Origin: Seleniivibrio woodruffii
Lineage (GTDB): Bacteria > Chrysiogenota > Deferribacteres > Deferribacterales > Geovibrionaceae
Direction of reading: 5' to 3'
Length of the DNA: 64,000 bases
Assembly: GCF_029267515.1 (NCBI RefSeq)
Contig: NZ_JAJUIS010000002.1
Location: 62,001 to 126,000 of the forward strand
In this document: positions 20,204-29,682 of the stretch, in pieces
Layout: every line of letters starts with the position of its first letter
How positions within the stretch are numbered: position 1 is the first letter of the stretch
Notes under the pieces: model-generated
Told to the model about the DNA's origin: nothing
The model's database searches: none
Seen by the model: only the letters and a program-made list of their open reading frames with translations
Program-made: the position numbers and the translations under genes

Positions 20204-20518
20204 TTAGTATCTTCCGCGTCCGCCGCCGAAACCGCCGCGTCCACCGCCGAAACCGCCTCTGCTGTTTCCGCCCTCTTCACGGGGTTTAGCTTCGTTAACA
20301 GTTATGTTTCTGCCGCCGAACTCAGCGCCGTTGAACTGTTCGATAGCTGCTTTTGCTTCGTCGTTGTTAGACATTTCTACGAAGCCGAAGCCTTTTGAGC
20401 GTCCTGTTTCTCTGTCTTTGATGATGCGTGCTGAATCAACAGCGCCAACGCCGCCGAAAAGAGATGTAAGATCGTCTTCAGTTGTTCCGTAGCTAAGGTT
20501 ACCTACATAAATGTTCAT
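20204..20518 (-). CDS. RNA-binding protein, single RRM with Gly/Arg-rich tail (paralog 1)
   Basis: MNIYVGNLSYGTTEDDLTSLF...RNP motifs GKGFGFVEM-like (SKGFGFVEM) and tail GGNSRGGFGGGRGGFGGGRGRY. Confidence 0.95.
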   Translation of the reverse strand: MNIYVGNLSYGTTEDDLTSLFGGVGAVDSARIIKDRETGRSKGFGFVEMSNNDEAKAAIEQFNGAEFGGRNITVNEAKPREEGGNSRGGFGGGRGGFGGGRGRY

Positions 20519-20730
20519 TGTAAAAATTCCTCATAATATTATTTGTCAAAACTCTCAACTCTGGGATAATACGGTGAGCAATACGGATGCTAAGGAGCCA
20601 AACGCAGGGAACTTATGAACAATTTTTGCGGGTTATATTGAGGTACAACGGCATAAATGATCTAGGTTCTGGTTCAAAATCCGGGTCAGTTTGCTAACAA
20701 CGTTCAACCAAATCTCGGTCTGACAAACTA

Positions 20731-20758
20731 ACTATACATTGTTAAAAATAAATAGCAA
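20731..20758 (-). promoter_or_regulatory. Promoter of RRM paralog 1
   Basis: Minus strand TTGCTA-16 bp-TATAGT, conserved at the same relative position in paralog 2. Confidence 0.65.
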
Positions 20759-20787
20759 TAGAAAAAATGGAGGGTTATGAAGAAAAT

Positions 20788-20816
20788 ATCAAAAGCGGGC
20801 ATTGCTGCCCGCCTGA
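20788..20816 (-). terminator. Terminator downstream of RRM paralog 2
   Basis: AGCGGGCATTGCTGCCCGCC inverted repeat. Confidence 0.65.
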
Positions 20817-20836
20817 AATTTGTTTACAGGAGATGA

Positions 20837-21163
20837 TTAATATCTGCCGCGTCCGCCGCCGAAGCCGCCTCTGCTGTTTCCGCCGCGTCCGCCGCCGAAA
20901 CCGCCACGGTTTCCGCCTTCTTCACGGGGTTTTGCTTCGTTAACGGTGATGTTGCGGTTGTCAAGCTCTGTGCCGTTGAATTTTTCAATTGCAGCTTTGC
21001 CTTCGTTGCTGTCGCCCATTTCTACGAAGCCGAAGCCTTTTGAGCGTCCTGTTTCTCTGTCGGAGATGATGCGTGCTGAATCAACGCTTCCAACGCCGCT
21101 GAAAAGTGAAACAAGATCGTCTTCTGTTGTGCCGTAGCTAAGATTTCCTACATAGATGTTCAT
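20837..21163 (-). CDS. RNA-binding protein, single RRM with Gly/Arg-rich tail (paralog 2)
   Basis: MNIYVGNLSYGTTEDDLVSLFSGVGSVDSARIISDRETGRSKGFGFVEM...; near-identical N-terminus to paralog 1. Confidence 0.95.
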   Translation of the reverse strand: MNIYVGNLSYGTTEDDLVSLFSGVGSVDSARIISDRETGRSKGFGFVEMGDSNEGKAAIEKFNGTELDNRNITVNEAKPREEGGNRGGFGGGRGGNSRGGFGGGRGRY

Positions 21164-21386
21164 AATGAATCCTCATAAAATATTATTTGTCAAAACTATT
21201 CATGGAACGGTGCGCAAAGAGCGGAGATGTACAGTCTTGTGTACATAGAAACGGTGGAGTGAACAATTTTGCAGATAAATATTGAAGACTCAATAGAAAG
21301 CGGCATATAACTGATCAGGATCCGGTTCAAAATCCGGGATAAATTTGCGAACAACCTGCAACCGATGTATCGGTCTGACAGGAGTT

Positions 21387-21414
21387 ACTATATATGGTTA
21401 AAAATAAATAGCAA
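21387..21414 (-). promoter_or_regulatory. Promoter of RRM paralog 2
   Basis: Minus strand TTGCTA-16 bp-TATAGT, same arrangement as paralog 1. Confidence 0.65.
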
Positions 21415-21442
21415 GAGAAAAATAAAAAAAATATCAAATAAA

Positions 21443-21470
21443 TAAAAAGGCGGACAAAAATGCCCGCCTT
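21443..21470 (-). terminator. Terminator downstream of RRM paralog 3
   Basis: AAAAAGGCGGACAAAAATGCCCGCCTT imperfect inverted repeat. Confidence 0.6.
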
Positions 21471-21493
21471 AACAGCTTTTATCTTTGAAGGAA

Positions 21494-21796
21494 TCAGAAC
21501 CTTCTGTTTCCGCCGCCAAAGCCGCCTCTGGGACCGCGTCCGGCGGGTTTGTCCTCTTTTGGCTTTGCTTCGTTAACAGTGATGTTTCTGCTTCCGAATT
21601 CGGAGCCGTTAAATTTTTCGATTGCTGCTTTCGCCTCAGCGTCGTTGGGCATTTCCACAAAACCGAATCCTTTGGAACGTCCTGTTTCCCTGTCTTTGAT
21701 GATGCGTGCGGAATCCACTGCGCCGACTGTTGAGAAGAGTCCTATAAGGTCTTCTTCTTTTGTCTGATAGCTGATGTTACCTACATAAATGTTCAT
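21494..21796 (-). CDS. RNA-binding protein, single RRM (paralog 3)
   Basis: MNIYVGNISYQTKEEDLIGLFSTVGAVDSARIIKDRETGRSKGFGFVEM...PRGGFGGGNRRF; track ORF starts at 21802. Confidence 0.94.
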   Translation of the reverse strand: MNIYVGNISYQTKEEDLIGLFSTVGAVDSARIIKDRETGRSKGFGFVEMPNDAEAKAAIEKFNGSEFGSRNITVNEAKPKEDKPAGRGPRGGFGGGNRRF

Positions 21797-22004
21797 ATAC
21801 AACCCTTTGACCGCATTATGGTCATTTAATGTGATTGCTCAGAATAGCTGAAAATTAATACAAATCAAGTGAAAAGTTATACATTGAAATGGGTTGGGAC
21901 AAAAAACAGTCTGTTTCACATCTTTAACATTGAAAAATCCTGAAGTGCTGTTAATGTAGTGTGGTGCAAAAGAATTTATTAAAGATATTTACGGAGTTTC
22001 AAAT

Positions 22005-23075
22005 ATGTCTGAAAAAACATGGGAACTGAAATGGATGGCCTGGGAGATCACATCAAAATGCAATCTGAAATGTGTCCACTGCCGTTCATCTTCGGGTATT
22101 CATTCCGCCGTTGGCGATTTCACCCTTGAAAAGGCAAAAAAATTTATCGACGAGCTTACTGAGTTTGCTAAACCTGTCGTTGTTCTGACAGGCGGCGAAC
22201 CGCTCATGCGCGAGGATGTGTTCGACATCGCCGCATACGGCACGGAAAAAGGTCTGCGCATGGCTATGGCTACAAACGGGACACTCATTAACGACGAAGT
22301 CTGTGAAAAGATGAAAGCCGCCGGCATCCGCATTGTGTCTCTCAGCCTTGACGGCTCAACTCCTGCCGTACACGACGACTTCCGCCAGCAGGAAGGCTCT
22401 TTTCAGGCTGTAATGGATGCCGCCGCATACTTCCGCAAACACGATATCAAATTCATCATAAACTCATCGTTCGCAAAACGTAACCAGCACGACATCATGG
22501 ACACATACAGACTCGCAAAGTCTCTTAAACCCACCGCATGGTATATGTTCCTCATAGTTCCCACGGGCAGGGGAGAAGAGCTTATGAAAGAACTTATCAG
22601 CAAAGAGGACTATGAAGATATACTAAACTGGCACTACGATATGGAACGCAACGAGGACGAAATTCTTGTCCGCCCCACCTGCGCTCCACAATATTACAGA
22701 ATATGGGCGGACCGCAGCAAAGAGGCTGGGCTGGACAAAAACCGCAGGAACCTTACTTTCGGCACAGGTGGAAGCAAGGGCTGCATAGCCGGACAGACCA
22801 TTGCCCTTGTGAACTCAAAAGGTGATGTGCTTCCCTGCTCATATTTCCCCGTAACTGCGGGCAACGTTTTCGAAAAGCCGTTTAAGGAAATATGGGATAA
22901 CTCCAAACTTATGAATGATATGCGCAGCTTTAAAGACTATGAGGGAAAATGCGGTGTCTGTAAACACCTCGGCGTCTGCGGCGGCTGCCGTGCGAGAGCC
23001 TACGCCGTCACAGGCGACTATATGGCGGAAGAACCCTTCTGCGATTACATACCCGCTAACTATATCTGCAAATAA
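22005..23075 (+). CDS. Radical SAM/SPASM protein, AhbD/NirJ-like
   Basis: CNLKCVHC radical SAM motif; SPASM-type C-terminus [31 protein letters not shown]. Confidence 0.85.
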   Translation: MSEKTWELKWMAWEITSKCNLKCVHCRSSSGIHSAVGDFTLEKAKKFIDELTEFAKPVVVLTGGEPLMREDVFDIAAYGTEKGLRMAMATNGTLINDEVCEKMKAAGIRIVSLSLDGSTPAVHDDFRQQEGSFQAVMDAAAYFRKHDIKFIINSSFAKRNQHDIMDTYRLAKSLKPTAWYMFLIVPTGRGEELMKELISKEDYEDILNWHYDMERNEDEILVRPTCAPQYYRIWADRSKEAGLDKNRRNLTFGTGGSKGCIAGQTIALVNSKGDVLPCSYFPVTAGNVFEKPFKEIWDNSKLMNDMRSFKDYEGKCGVCKHLGVCGGCRARAYAVTGDYMAEEPFCDYIPANYICK

Positions 23076-23233
23076 TATTTTCTGCGGGTGTTTTATAATT
23101 GATAAAGCACCCGCATCTCTTACCCCGACACCTTTTCACATTACACAGTCTTTTTATCGTCTTATAATGAACATTTACTGTCTTGACATGGTACAAATTA
23201 TGTTTTAAAATCCCGAAGACTTAGGGGAGTCAT

Positions 23234-24019
23234 ATGAAGATAATTTCGCTTCAGTTGCCAGTGAGGCTTTCAGAGGTTGACGAAAACCTGAGAAAGTTTA
23301 AAGACGGGATTTCGCAAGTTATTGATGGTGAAGATTCAATTATCATTCTTCCTGAGATGTGGGCTTGCGGTTTCGACTATCAGCGGCTGGTGGAATTTTC
23401 TGAACAAACGCACTCTGTTATTGACGGAATACAAAGTATTATAAATGATAATACGCTTGTAATCTCATCACTCCCCGAAAGAAATCAAAACAAGGTTTTT
23501 AATACGGTTTATGCGGTGACAAAAAACGGAATCGCTGCAACCTATAGAAAGAACTTCCTTTTTTCTCCCATGAGGGAGGATGAATATATAGACAAAGGCA
23601 GTGGTGTGACCGTCTTTGACTTCAAGGGTATGAAGGTCGGACTGCTTTTGTGCTATGAGGTAAGATTTCCGGAGATGTTCCGTATGACGGCGTTTGCCGG
23701 AGCGGATATAATAACCGTACCCGCTATCTGGCCGCAGATGAAAAAGGAACACTGGCTCACGCTTATGCGTGCGCGCGCCATAGAAAATCAGTGCTATGTC
23801 GCCGGATGCAATACAAACGTCATGATGGGCAAAAAAGATATGCCCTGCGGTTTTTCCGTCGCGTATGACCCCTGGGGCGAACCGATGTTTGAACCCTCCG
23901 AGGAGGAGGGAATCTACACATCTTTTGCCGATGCAGAGGTCGTTAAAGATATCAGGACAAAAATTCCCAGCTTCCTTGATGCAAAGGGATTTTTTACAAT
24001 AAAAGGCATTAACAGTTGA
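23234..24019 (+). CDS. Nitrilase-superfamily carbon-nitrogen hydrolase (omega-amidase-like)
   Basis: Glu-Lys-Cys triad context: LPEMWACGF, YRKNFLFSP, VGLLLCYEVRFPEMFR. Confidence 0.9.
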   Translation: MKIISLQLPVRLSEVDENLRKFKDGISQVIDGEDSIIILPEMWACGFDYQRLVEFSEQTHSVIDGIQSIINDNTLVISSLPERNQNKVFNTVYAVTKNGIAATYRKNFLFSPMREDEYIDKGSGVTVFDFKGMKVGLLLCYEVRFPEMFRMTAFAGADIITVPAIWPQMKKEHWLTLMRARAIENQCYVAGCNTNVMMGKKDMPCGFSVAYDPWGEPMFEPSEEEGIYTSFADAEVVKDIRTKIPSFLDAKGFFTIKGINS

Positions 24020-24044
24020 TAACTACTCAAATATGGAGGAACAA

Positions 24045-25625
24045 ATGTCCGAATTAGAGTCACGCATCAGATGTAAGAGCCTTCTCAGCAAAGTTGTTAA
24101 AGTTGAGGAGACTATCCAGTATTTCAAAGACGGAATGAACCTCGGCTGGTCAGGTTTCACACCTGCCGGTTATCCCAAAGCAGTTCCGATAGCTCTGGCT
24201 GATTATGTTGAAGCTAACAACCTTCAGGGCAAAATGAAATTCAACCTCTTCATCGGCGCATCCGTCGGTGCGGAAACTGAGAACAGATGGGCACAGCTTG
24301 ATATGATAGACCGCAGATGGCCCTATCAGACAGGTAAAGACATCGCTAAAGGAATCAACGAAGGACGCATCCGCATGGGCGACAAACACCTTTCTCTGTT
24401 CGCTCAGGATCTCGGATACGGTTTCTATACAAAAGACACTCCCACAGGCAAACTTGACCTTGCCATCATAGAGGTTTCTGCTATCACAGAAGACGGCGGA
24501 CTTGTTCCCACTTCTTCTTGCGGCGTTATCCCCGAAATACTTATGATATGTGACAGAGTTATCCTTGAGGTCAACACTGGTCAGCCCTCTTTCGAAGGTA
24601 TGCACGATATCATCGTTCCCGGAACACCCCCTAACAGACAAGTGTTCAACATCACAAGAGCTGACAGCCGCATAGGTACAACTTACTGTCCTTGCGACCC
24701 CAGCAAAATCATCGCTATCGTTGAGTCCAAACACCTCGACAAAGGTCGTGCTTTCGCTGAGCAGGACGACACTTCCGAAGCTATCGCAAACCACATCATG
24801 GACTTCTTCCAGTATGAAGTTAAATGCGGCAGACTTCCCAAAAACCTTCTGCCTATCCAGTCTGGCGTTGGCTCAATCGCAAATGCTGTTGTAGGCGGTC
24901 TTGCAAAAGGTCCTTTCAGCAACCTTACAGTTTTCACCGAAGTTCTTCAGGATACAATGCTTGACCTGTTTGATTCCGGTAAACTGGATTGCGCATCTTC
25001 TTGCTCTCTTTCACTCTCAGAGAAAGAAGGTTTCCCCAGATTTTTCGCTGACAAAGAAAAATATGCTCCTAAGATCACCCTTCGTCCTCTGTCAATCTCA
25101 AACGCGCCGGAACCTATCCGCCGTTTAGGTTGCATTGCTATGAATACACCTGTTGAGTTCGACATCTATGCACACGCTAACTCAACACTTGTCGGCGGCA
25201 CAAGAATGATCAACGGTCTTGGCGGTTCTGGCGACTTCCTCAGAAACGCTTTCCTGTCAATCATGCACACACCTTCAACAAGACCCAGCAAAACAGATCC
25301 CCACGGCATTACTTGTGTGGTTCCCAAAGCTCCCCACATTGACCACACTGAACACGATCTTGACGTTCTCGTTACAGAGCAGGGTCTTGCCGACCTTAGA
25401 GGTCTCGCACCTAAAGACAGAGCACAAATGCTCATCGACAAGTGCGTTCACCCCGAATACAAACCGATTATGCAGGAATACTTCGACATGGCGAAGAAAG
25501 AGTGCCTGAGCAGAGGTGTAGGTCACGAGCCTCAGCTTTTCGACAGATGCTTCAAAATGCAGATGAACCTTGCAAAACACGGTACAATGAAGATCACAAA
25601 CTGGGACGTACCGGAAATCGTCTAA
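24045..25625 (+). CDS. Acetyl-CoA hydrolase/transferase family (succinyl-CoA:acetate CoA-transferase-like)
   Basis: MSELESRIRCKSLLSKVVKVEE..., GWSGFTPAGYPKAVP, GGSGDFLRNAFLSI, VTEQGLADLRGLAPKDRA. Track start 24033. Confidence 0.92.
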   Translation: MSELESRIRCKSLLSKVVKVEETIQYFKDGMNLGWSGFTPAGYPKAVPIALADYVEANNLQGKMKFNLFIGASVGAETENRWAQLDMIDRRWPYQTGKDIAKGINEGRIRMGDKHLSLFAQDLGYGFYTKDTPTGKLDLAIIEVSAITEDGGLVPTSSCGVIPEILMICDRVILEVNTGQPSFEGMHDIIVPGTPPNRQVFNITRADSRIGTTYCPCDPSKIIAIVESKHLDKGRAFAEQDDTSEAIANHIMDFFQYEVKCGRLPKNLLPIQSGVGSIANAVVGGLAKGPFSNLTVFTEVLQDTMLDLFDSGKLDCASSCSLSLSEKEGFPRFFADKEKYAPKITLRPLSISNAPEPIRRLGCIAMNTPVEFDIYAHANSTLVGGTRMINGLGGSGDFLRNAFLSIMHTPSTRPSKTDPHGITCVVPKAPHIDHTEHDLDVLVTEQGLADLRGLAPKDRAQMLIDKCVHPEYKPIMQEYFDMAKKECLSRGVGHEPQLFDRCFKMQMNLAKHGTMKITNWDVPEIV

Positions 25626-25643
25626 TCATCGTTTATACGATTC

Positions 25644-25675
25644 AAAAAGCCCGACCTTTGTGTCGGGCTTTTTTT
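25644..25675 (+). terminator. Rho-independent terminator after the CoA-transferase gene
   Basis: AAAAAGCCCGACctttgtGTCGGGCTTTTTTT. Confidence 0.9.
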
Positions 25676-25727
25676 CGTTTAACGGAAATATGAGCCTGCT
25701 TCACCCCATAGGGGTTCGCAGAGACGG

Positions 25728-25834
25728 GTAGAGGTGAACGTCTTCGCGGGGAGTTCAACGACGCGGCGATCTGATATCTTCAGCATCTTCTATGCGGAGC
25801 AGATTGCTTCGCTCTGTTCGCAAAAACGACATAA
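25728..25834. repeat. Degenerate dispersed inverted-repeat element, copy A
   Basis: GTCTTCGCGGGGAGTTCAACGACGCGGCGATCTG ... AGCAGATTGCTTCGCTCTGTTCGCAAAAACGAC; arms resemble the interspersed TCATTGCGAGGAGCG..GCGAC..GGCAATCT type repeat. Confidence 0.55.
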
Positions 25835-25926
25835 ATTTCGTTAAATGCTCTAATAAATATCCCATTGAAAAATAGTAACTTTTGACTATTAATACCGATG
25901 TGGTATTATATGGCAGAGGTATAAAT

Positions 25927-26376
25927 ATGAATCGTTTAAGAATCGCCGTCGGAGCCATTTCATTCATTCTGGCAGTTTTCTGCCTTACAGCTCCCAGCTT
26001 TGCGGCGGAGAAATTTGTTATAAACTATGACAAAAAACTGGATGTAACTCAGAATCCAGTGACAATAGAGCAGGGAGGATACAAAATTAAAATTGATATG
26101 TCCCGCCCTGCGCGTCCCTTTTCGGAGATAGTTTTCCGTGTGTTCATAGACAAAGGCGGCAAGCCTGTGAGCATTTCGCAGGGGCACATCCTGTTTAATA
26201 TGTCAATGGATATGGGACTTTACAAAGCTAATCTTCAGAAAGCCAATACAGGCTACACCGCAAAGGTGACTCTTCCTAAATGTATCATGGGCGGCAAGAT
26301 ATGGTATGGTAAGCTGTCTTTCGGGCATGAGGGCGGTCAGGTTGAAAAGGTTTTTCTGTTTAATATAAAGGATTGA
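25927..26376 (+). CDS. Secreted/membrane-anchored hypothetical protein (FixH/YtkA-like fold possible)
   Basis: Signal peptide MNRLRIAVGAISFILAVFCLTAPSFAAE; located next to the cbb3 maturation genes. Track start 25882. Confidence 0.6.
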   Translation: MNRLRIAVGAISFILAVFCLTAPSFAAEKFVINYDKKLDVTQNPVTIEQGGYKIKIDMSRPARPFSEIVFRVFIDKGGKPVSISQGHILFNMSMDMGLYKANLQKANTGYTAKVTLPKCIMGGKIWYGKLSFGHEGGQVEKVFLFNIKD

Positions 26377-26377
26377 C

Positions 26378-27037
26378 GTGGAAGAGCTTTCATATCTTGG
26401 CTTTCTGACCCTTGGTTTCTCTGTCGGCTTCGGGCATTGTCTGGGGATGTGCCATCCCTTTGTGCTCTATATTTCAGGTCGTTTCGTGGGCGAAAAGAAG
26501 GGCTATCAGGCGCTTTTTCTGCCTCATATCAAATATAATCTCGGCAGGATAACAACTTACTGCGTTCTTGGTGCTGCTGCCGGACTTGTGGGCAGTATGG
26601 TTCAGGTTGTGGGCAATCTTGCGGGAATACAGAAGGGTGCGGCTATCTTCGCCGGTATCTTTCTGGTGCTGTACGGTATTTTTGCATTTTCAGGCTACAA
26701 TTTCATGAATAAGCTGGAGAGCAAAATAGGGCGGGTGGACGTCGCGGACAAGATTAAGCGTTTTCAGCCTAAAACACCATATCTTACAGGTCTTATTCTG
26801 GGTTTTCTGCCATGCGGACCTTTATACGGCGTAATCATAGCCTCAGCTTCATCTGCGGATGCTTTGCGCGGGCTTCTTTCAATGCTTTTTTTCGGCACGG
26901 GGACTATGGCTGCGCTTCTTGCAGCTTCTGTCTTCGGCAATTTCCTTATGGCGCGAAGAGGTTTTTTTAACGCTCTTTCACTGGTGATAATGGTTGTAAT
27001 GGGGGCTTTTTTTATCTGGTCAGGAATCAGGATGTGA
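26378..27037 (+). CDS. Sulfite exporter TauE/SafE (UreH-like TM) family protein
   Basis: Multi-TM; GFGHCLGMCHPFVLYIS and GLILGFLPCGPLYG motifs typical of proteins near cbb3 assembly genes. Confidence 0.82.
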   Translation: MEELSYLGFLTLGFSVGFGHCLGMCHPFVLYISGRFVGEKKGYQALFLPHIKYNLGRITTYCVLGAAAGLVGSMVQVVGNLAGIQKGAAIFAGIFLVLYGIFAFSGYNFMNKLESKIGRVDVADKIKRFQPKTPYLTGLILGFLPCGPLYGVIIASASSADALRGLLSMLFFGTGTMAALLAASVFGNFLMARRGFFNALSLVIMVVMGAFFIWSGIRM

Positions 27038-29452
27038 TTATCTGTTGATTCTCAGTGAGTTGAAGACCACCAGCAGACTGCTGACGCTCATCAGGGCGGC
27101 GCTGAAAACCGGATGCACCTTGCCCGTTACAGCCAGAGGTACCATCACTATATTGTAAGAGAACGCCCAGAACAGGTTCTCCTTGATTACCCTCAGAGTT
27201 TTCACAGAAGTTTCGTGCAATGTTGTCAGCATAGGGAGTTCATCCCTCATCAGAACTATGTCGGAGCTTTCTATGGCTATATCTGTGCCCTGACCGATTG
27301 CCACGCCTACGTCCGCGGTTGTAAGAGCCGGAGCGTCGTTTATGCCGTCACCAACCATCACACAAACATTCCTGTCAGACTGATATTTTCTGACTATATC
27401 GGCTTTATCAAAAGGTGTGACATCCGAAACATATTCCAGACCCTCAACGCCGAGCTTCTGGACCAGCTTTTCAGCCGCCGCTCTGTTGTCACCTGTGATT
27501 ATGACAGCTTTCATGCCTTTTCTGCTTATGTATTGAAGTACCTCTGCTGCGTTTTCACGGATGCTGTCAGAAAGCGTTATCATGCCGCCGAATATGCCAT
27601 CTATGCCAACACAGGCGATGGTATGTCCTGTATCTGCGGTTTGCGGAACGGATATGCTATTTTCTGCCATGAACGTTTTAGTACCCACCAGAACATGTTT
27701 GCCGTCAACAAGTCCTTTGACTCCCTTGCCCGGAACTTCAGAAAAATCAGTGACAGGCAGAAAATCGTCTTCGTATGCAGTTGTTATCGCCTTTGCTATG
27801 AGGTGCGTTGAATTCTTTTCAAGTGATGCTGCCAGAGCCAGAACGGTCTTTTTGTCGTCCGCTATGATGCTTTCGACCTTCAGTTCGCCCTTGGTTATGG
27901 TGCCTGTTTTGTCGAACAGGAATACGTCAGCTTTACTGTATCTCTCTATTATATCGCCCGATTTTGCAACAGCGCCCAGTTTGGTGATTTTCGATGTAGC
28001 AATAAGTATCGCCAGAGGGGTTGCAAGTCCCAGAGCGCAGGGGCAGGCTATTACAAGCACGGAAACCGCCGTCATTACGGAAGTCAGCACGTCCCCGCTG
28101 TGCAGATACCAGAATATGAATGTCGCCGCGGCAATTGCCAGTATGGATGGAACAAACCATGCCACTACCTTGTCTGCGACGTTCTGTATGGGCGCTTTTG
28201 AAGACTGCGCATCCTCCACAGCCTGAACTATTTTGGAGAGTGTCGTCGTTGCTCCCACCTGTTCAATCTGAACGACAATACTGCCGTTGATGTTGATGGT
28301 TCCGGCGAACACTTTATCGCCGTGCGACTTATACTTGGGACTGGATTCCCCTGTCAGCATGGATTCGTTTATCTCCGTGCTGCCTTTAACGACATATCCG
28401 TCGGCAGGCACCGAGTCACCCGGCAAAACCTCAAGATATTGTCCGGAGCGTACCTGTTTAACGTGTACCATCACGGATTCGTACTGTTTTTCAGGGTTAA
28501 AATCTTCTATGAGCCTCACCTGAGTTGGCTGGTATGTAAGGAGCTTTGAAACCGCGTTAGAGGTGCGTACCTTCGCTCCGGCTTCAATGTAGCGCCCAAG
28601 AAGGATGAGCGTAATTATGTTCGCAGTTGTGTCGAAATATATCTCTTTGTTCATGAAGAGTGCAAAGATGCTGTAGACATATGCGGTGAACGAACCCAGA
28701 AAGATAAGGGTGTCCATGGTTGTATGTCCTTTGCGTATCGCCTGTAAAGAGCTTTTGATGAAGGGATAGCCCGAATAGAACATTACAGGGGTGCAGAGGA
28801 ACCATGCGATGTATTCGAAAAAGTCTTTGAGTCCCGCGTTGATACCCTGAAAATATCCGGCGTAAAGGGCAACTGTATAAATCATTAACTGCATTGTAAA
28901 AAATGCGGCTATGGAGAAACGGTAGAAATAATCTTTCTTTTCGTTTTCGTATATGGTTTCGACAGATGATTTGCTTATGGGAAGAGGGCAGTAGCCTATG
29001 GACGTTATCCTGTCGATTATCTCGGCAAGGGTTATTTTCCCTTTTTCCCAGCGGATTCGGGCTTTGTGGGTGGCGTAGTTCACGCGAACCGACTCCACCC
29101 CTTCCGCCTTTGATATGTAGGTTTCTATCAGCCAGATACATGCGGCACATCTTATGCCGCTGAGAGCGATGTCCACTTCATAACCTGTGTCTGTCAGCTT
29201 TATGCTGTCGAAGAATAGATCCTCCGACACTTTGACATTGGACACGGCACCCGCTTCCCATTCGCCCTCTCTTTTTGAGTAAAATTTGCCAAGCCCTTCT
29301 GTTTTGAGTATCTTATAAGCACCCGCACAGCCATGGCAGCAAAAGAAGACATCCTGACCGTCAATACGCTCCTGTATTGCCTGGTTTCTGTTGACCTCCT
29401 GCATACAGTGAGAACATTGAACAACCTTCTCACTTATCGTCGTCATCGTCAT
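27038..29452 (-). CDS. ccoI: Copper-translocating P-type ATPase, CcoI-like
   Basis: DKTGTITKGE, TGES, CPCALGLATP, GDGINDAPAL; N-terminal Cys cluster and GIRCAACIWLIE metal-binding domain. Track start 29530. Confidence 0.92.
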   Translation of the reverse strand: MTMTTISEKVVQCSHCMQEVNRNQAIQERIDGQDVFFCCHGCAGAYKILKTEGLGKFYSKREGEWEAGAVSNVKVSEDLFFDSIKLTDTGYEVDIALSGIRCAACIWLIETYISKAEGVESVRVNYATHKARIRWEKGKITLAEIIDRITSIGYCPLPISKSSVETIYENEKKDYFYRFSIAAFFTMQLMIYTVALYAGYFQGINAGLKDFFEYIAWFLCTPVMFYSGYPFIKSSLQAIRKGHTTMDTLIFLGSFTAYVYSIFALFMNKEIYFDTTANIITLILLGRYIEAGAKVRTSNAVSKLLTYQPTQVRLIEDFNPEKQYESVMVHVKQVRSGQYLEVLPGDSVPADGYVVKGSTEINESMLTGESSPKYKSHGDKVFAGTININGSIVVQIEQVGATTTLSKIVQAVEDAQSSKAPIQNVADKVVAWFVPSILAIAAATFIFWYLHSGDVLTSVMTAVSVLVIACPCALGLATPLAILIATSKITKLGAVAKSGDIIERYSKADVFLFDKTGTITKGELKVESIIADDKKTVLALAASLEKNSTHLIAKAITTAYEDDFLPVTDFSEVPGKGVKGLVDGKHVLVGTKTFMAENSISVPQTADTGHTIACVGIDGIFGGMITLSDSIRENAAEVLQYISRKGMKAVIITGDNRAAAEKLVQKLGVEGLEYVSDVTPFDKADIVRKYQSDRNVCVMVGDGINDAPALTTADVGVAIGQGTDIAIESSDIVLMRDELPMLTTLHETSVKTLRVIKENLFWAFSYNIVMVPLAVTGKVHPVFSAALMSVSSLLVVFNSLRINR

Positions 29453-29579
29453 CCAGCATCCGGTATTTAGGTCCTTCCATGTCTTCAAACTCCCCGCTTT
29501 TGCCTGCCCAAAGAAAAACGGCAAGGACAATCACTCCCAGAATGAGGGAGATGGGGATCATAATGTAGAGTGCGCCCAT
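29430..29579 (-). CDS. ccoS: cbb3-type cytochrome oxidase assembly protein CcoS
   Basis: Hand-translated 49 aa: MGALYIMIPISLILGVIVLAVFLWAGKSGEFEDMEGPKYRMLDDDDDDK; single TM, acidic tail, adjacent to ccoI. Confidence 0.88.
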   Translation of the reverse strand: MGALYIMIPISLILGVIVLAVFLWAGKSGEFEDMEGPKYRMLDDDDDDK

Positions 29580-29665
29580 CAGTTAGCGAATTTCATCGCG
29601 AAAAAGAGGGGGATGCCTATCATAGCGATAAGCGAGACTATCATAACAACTGTTCCGAGTTTCAT
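29579..29665 (-). CDS. Small single-TM protein (28 aa) between ccoH- and ccoS-like genes
   Basis: Hand-translated MKLGTVVMIVSLIAMIGIPLFFAMKFAN; SD AGGAGG upstream; stop overlaps ccoS ATG by one base (TGATGG). Confidence 0.65.
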   Translation of the reverse strand: MKLGTVVMIVSLIAMIGIPLFFAMKFAN

Positions 29666-29682
29666 AATAAAAAACCTCCTGC

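Noticed and set aside
20660-20690. tRNA T-arm-like GGTTCAAAATCCGGG (also near 21320)
   Set aside because: No acceptor, D or anticodon arms around it, the T-loop has an extra base, and it is part of the conserved rbp leader on the other strand.
27113-28226. Two + strand ORFs of 232 and 221 aa
   Set aside because: Antisense to the well-supported CcoI ATPase gene.
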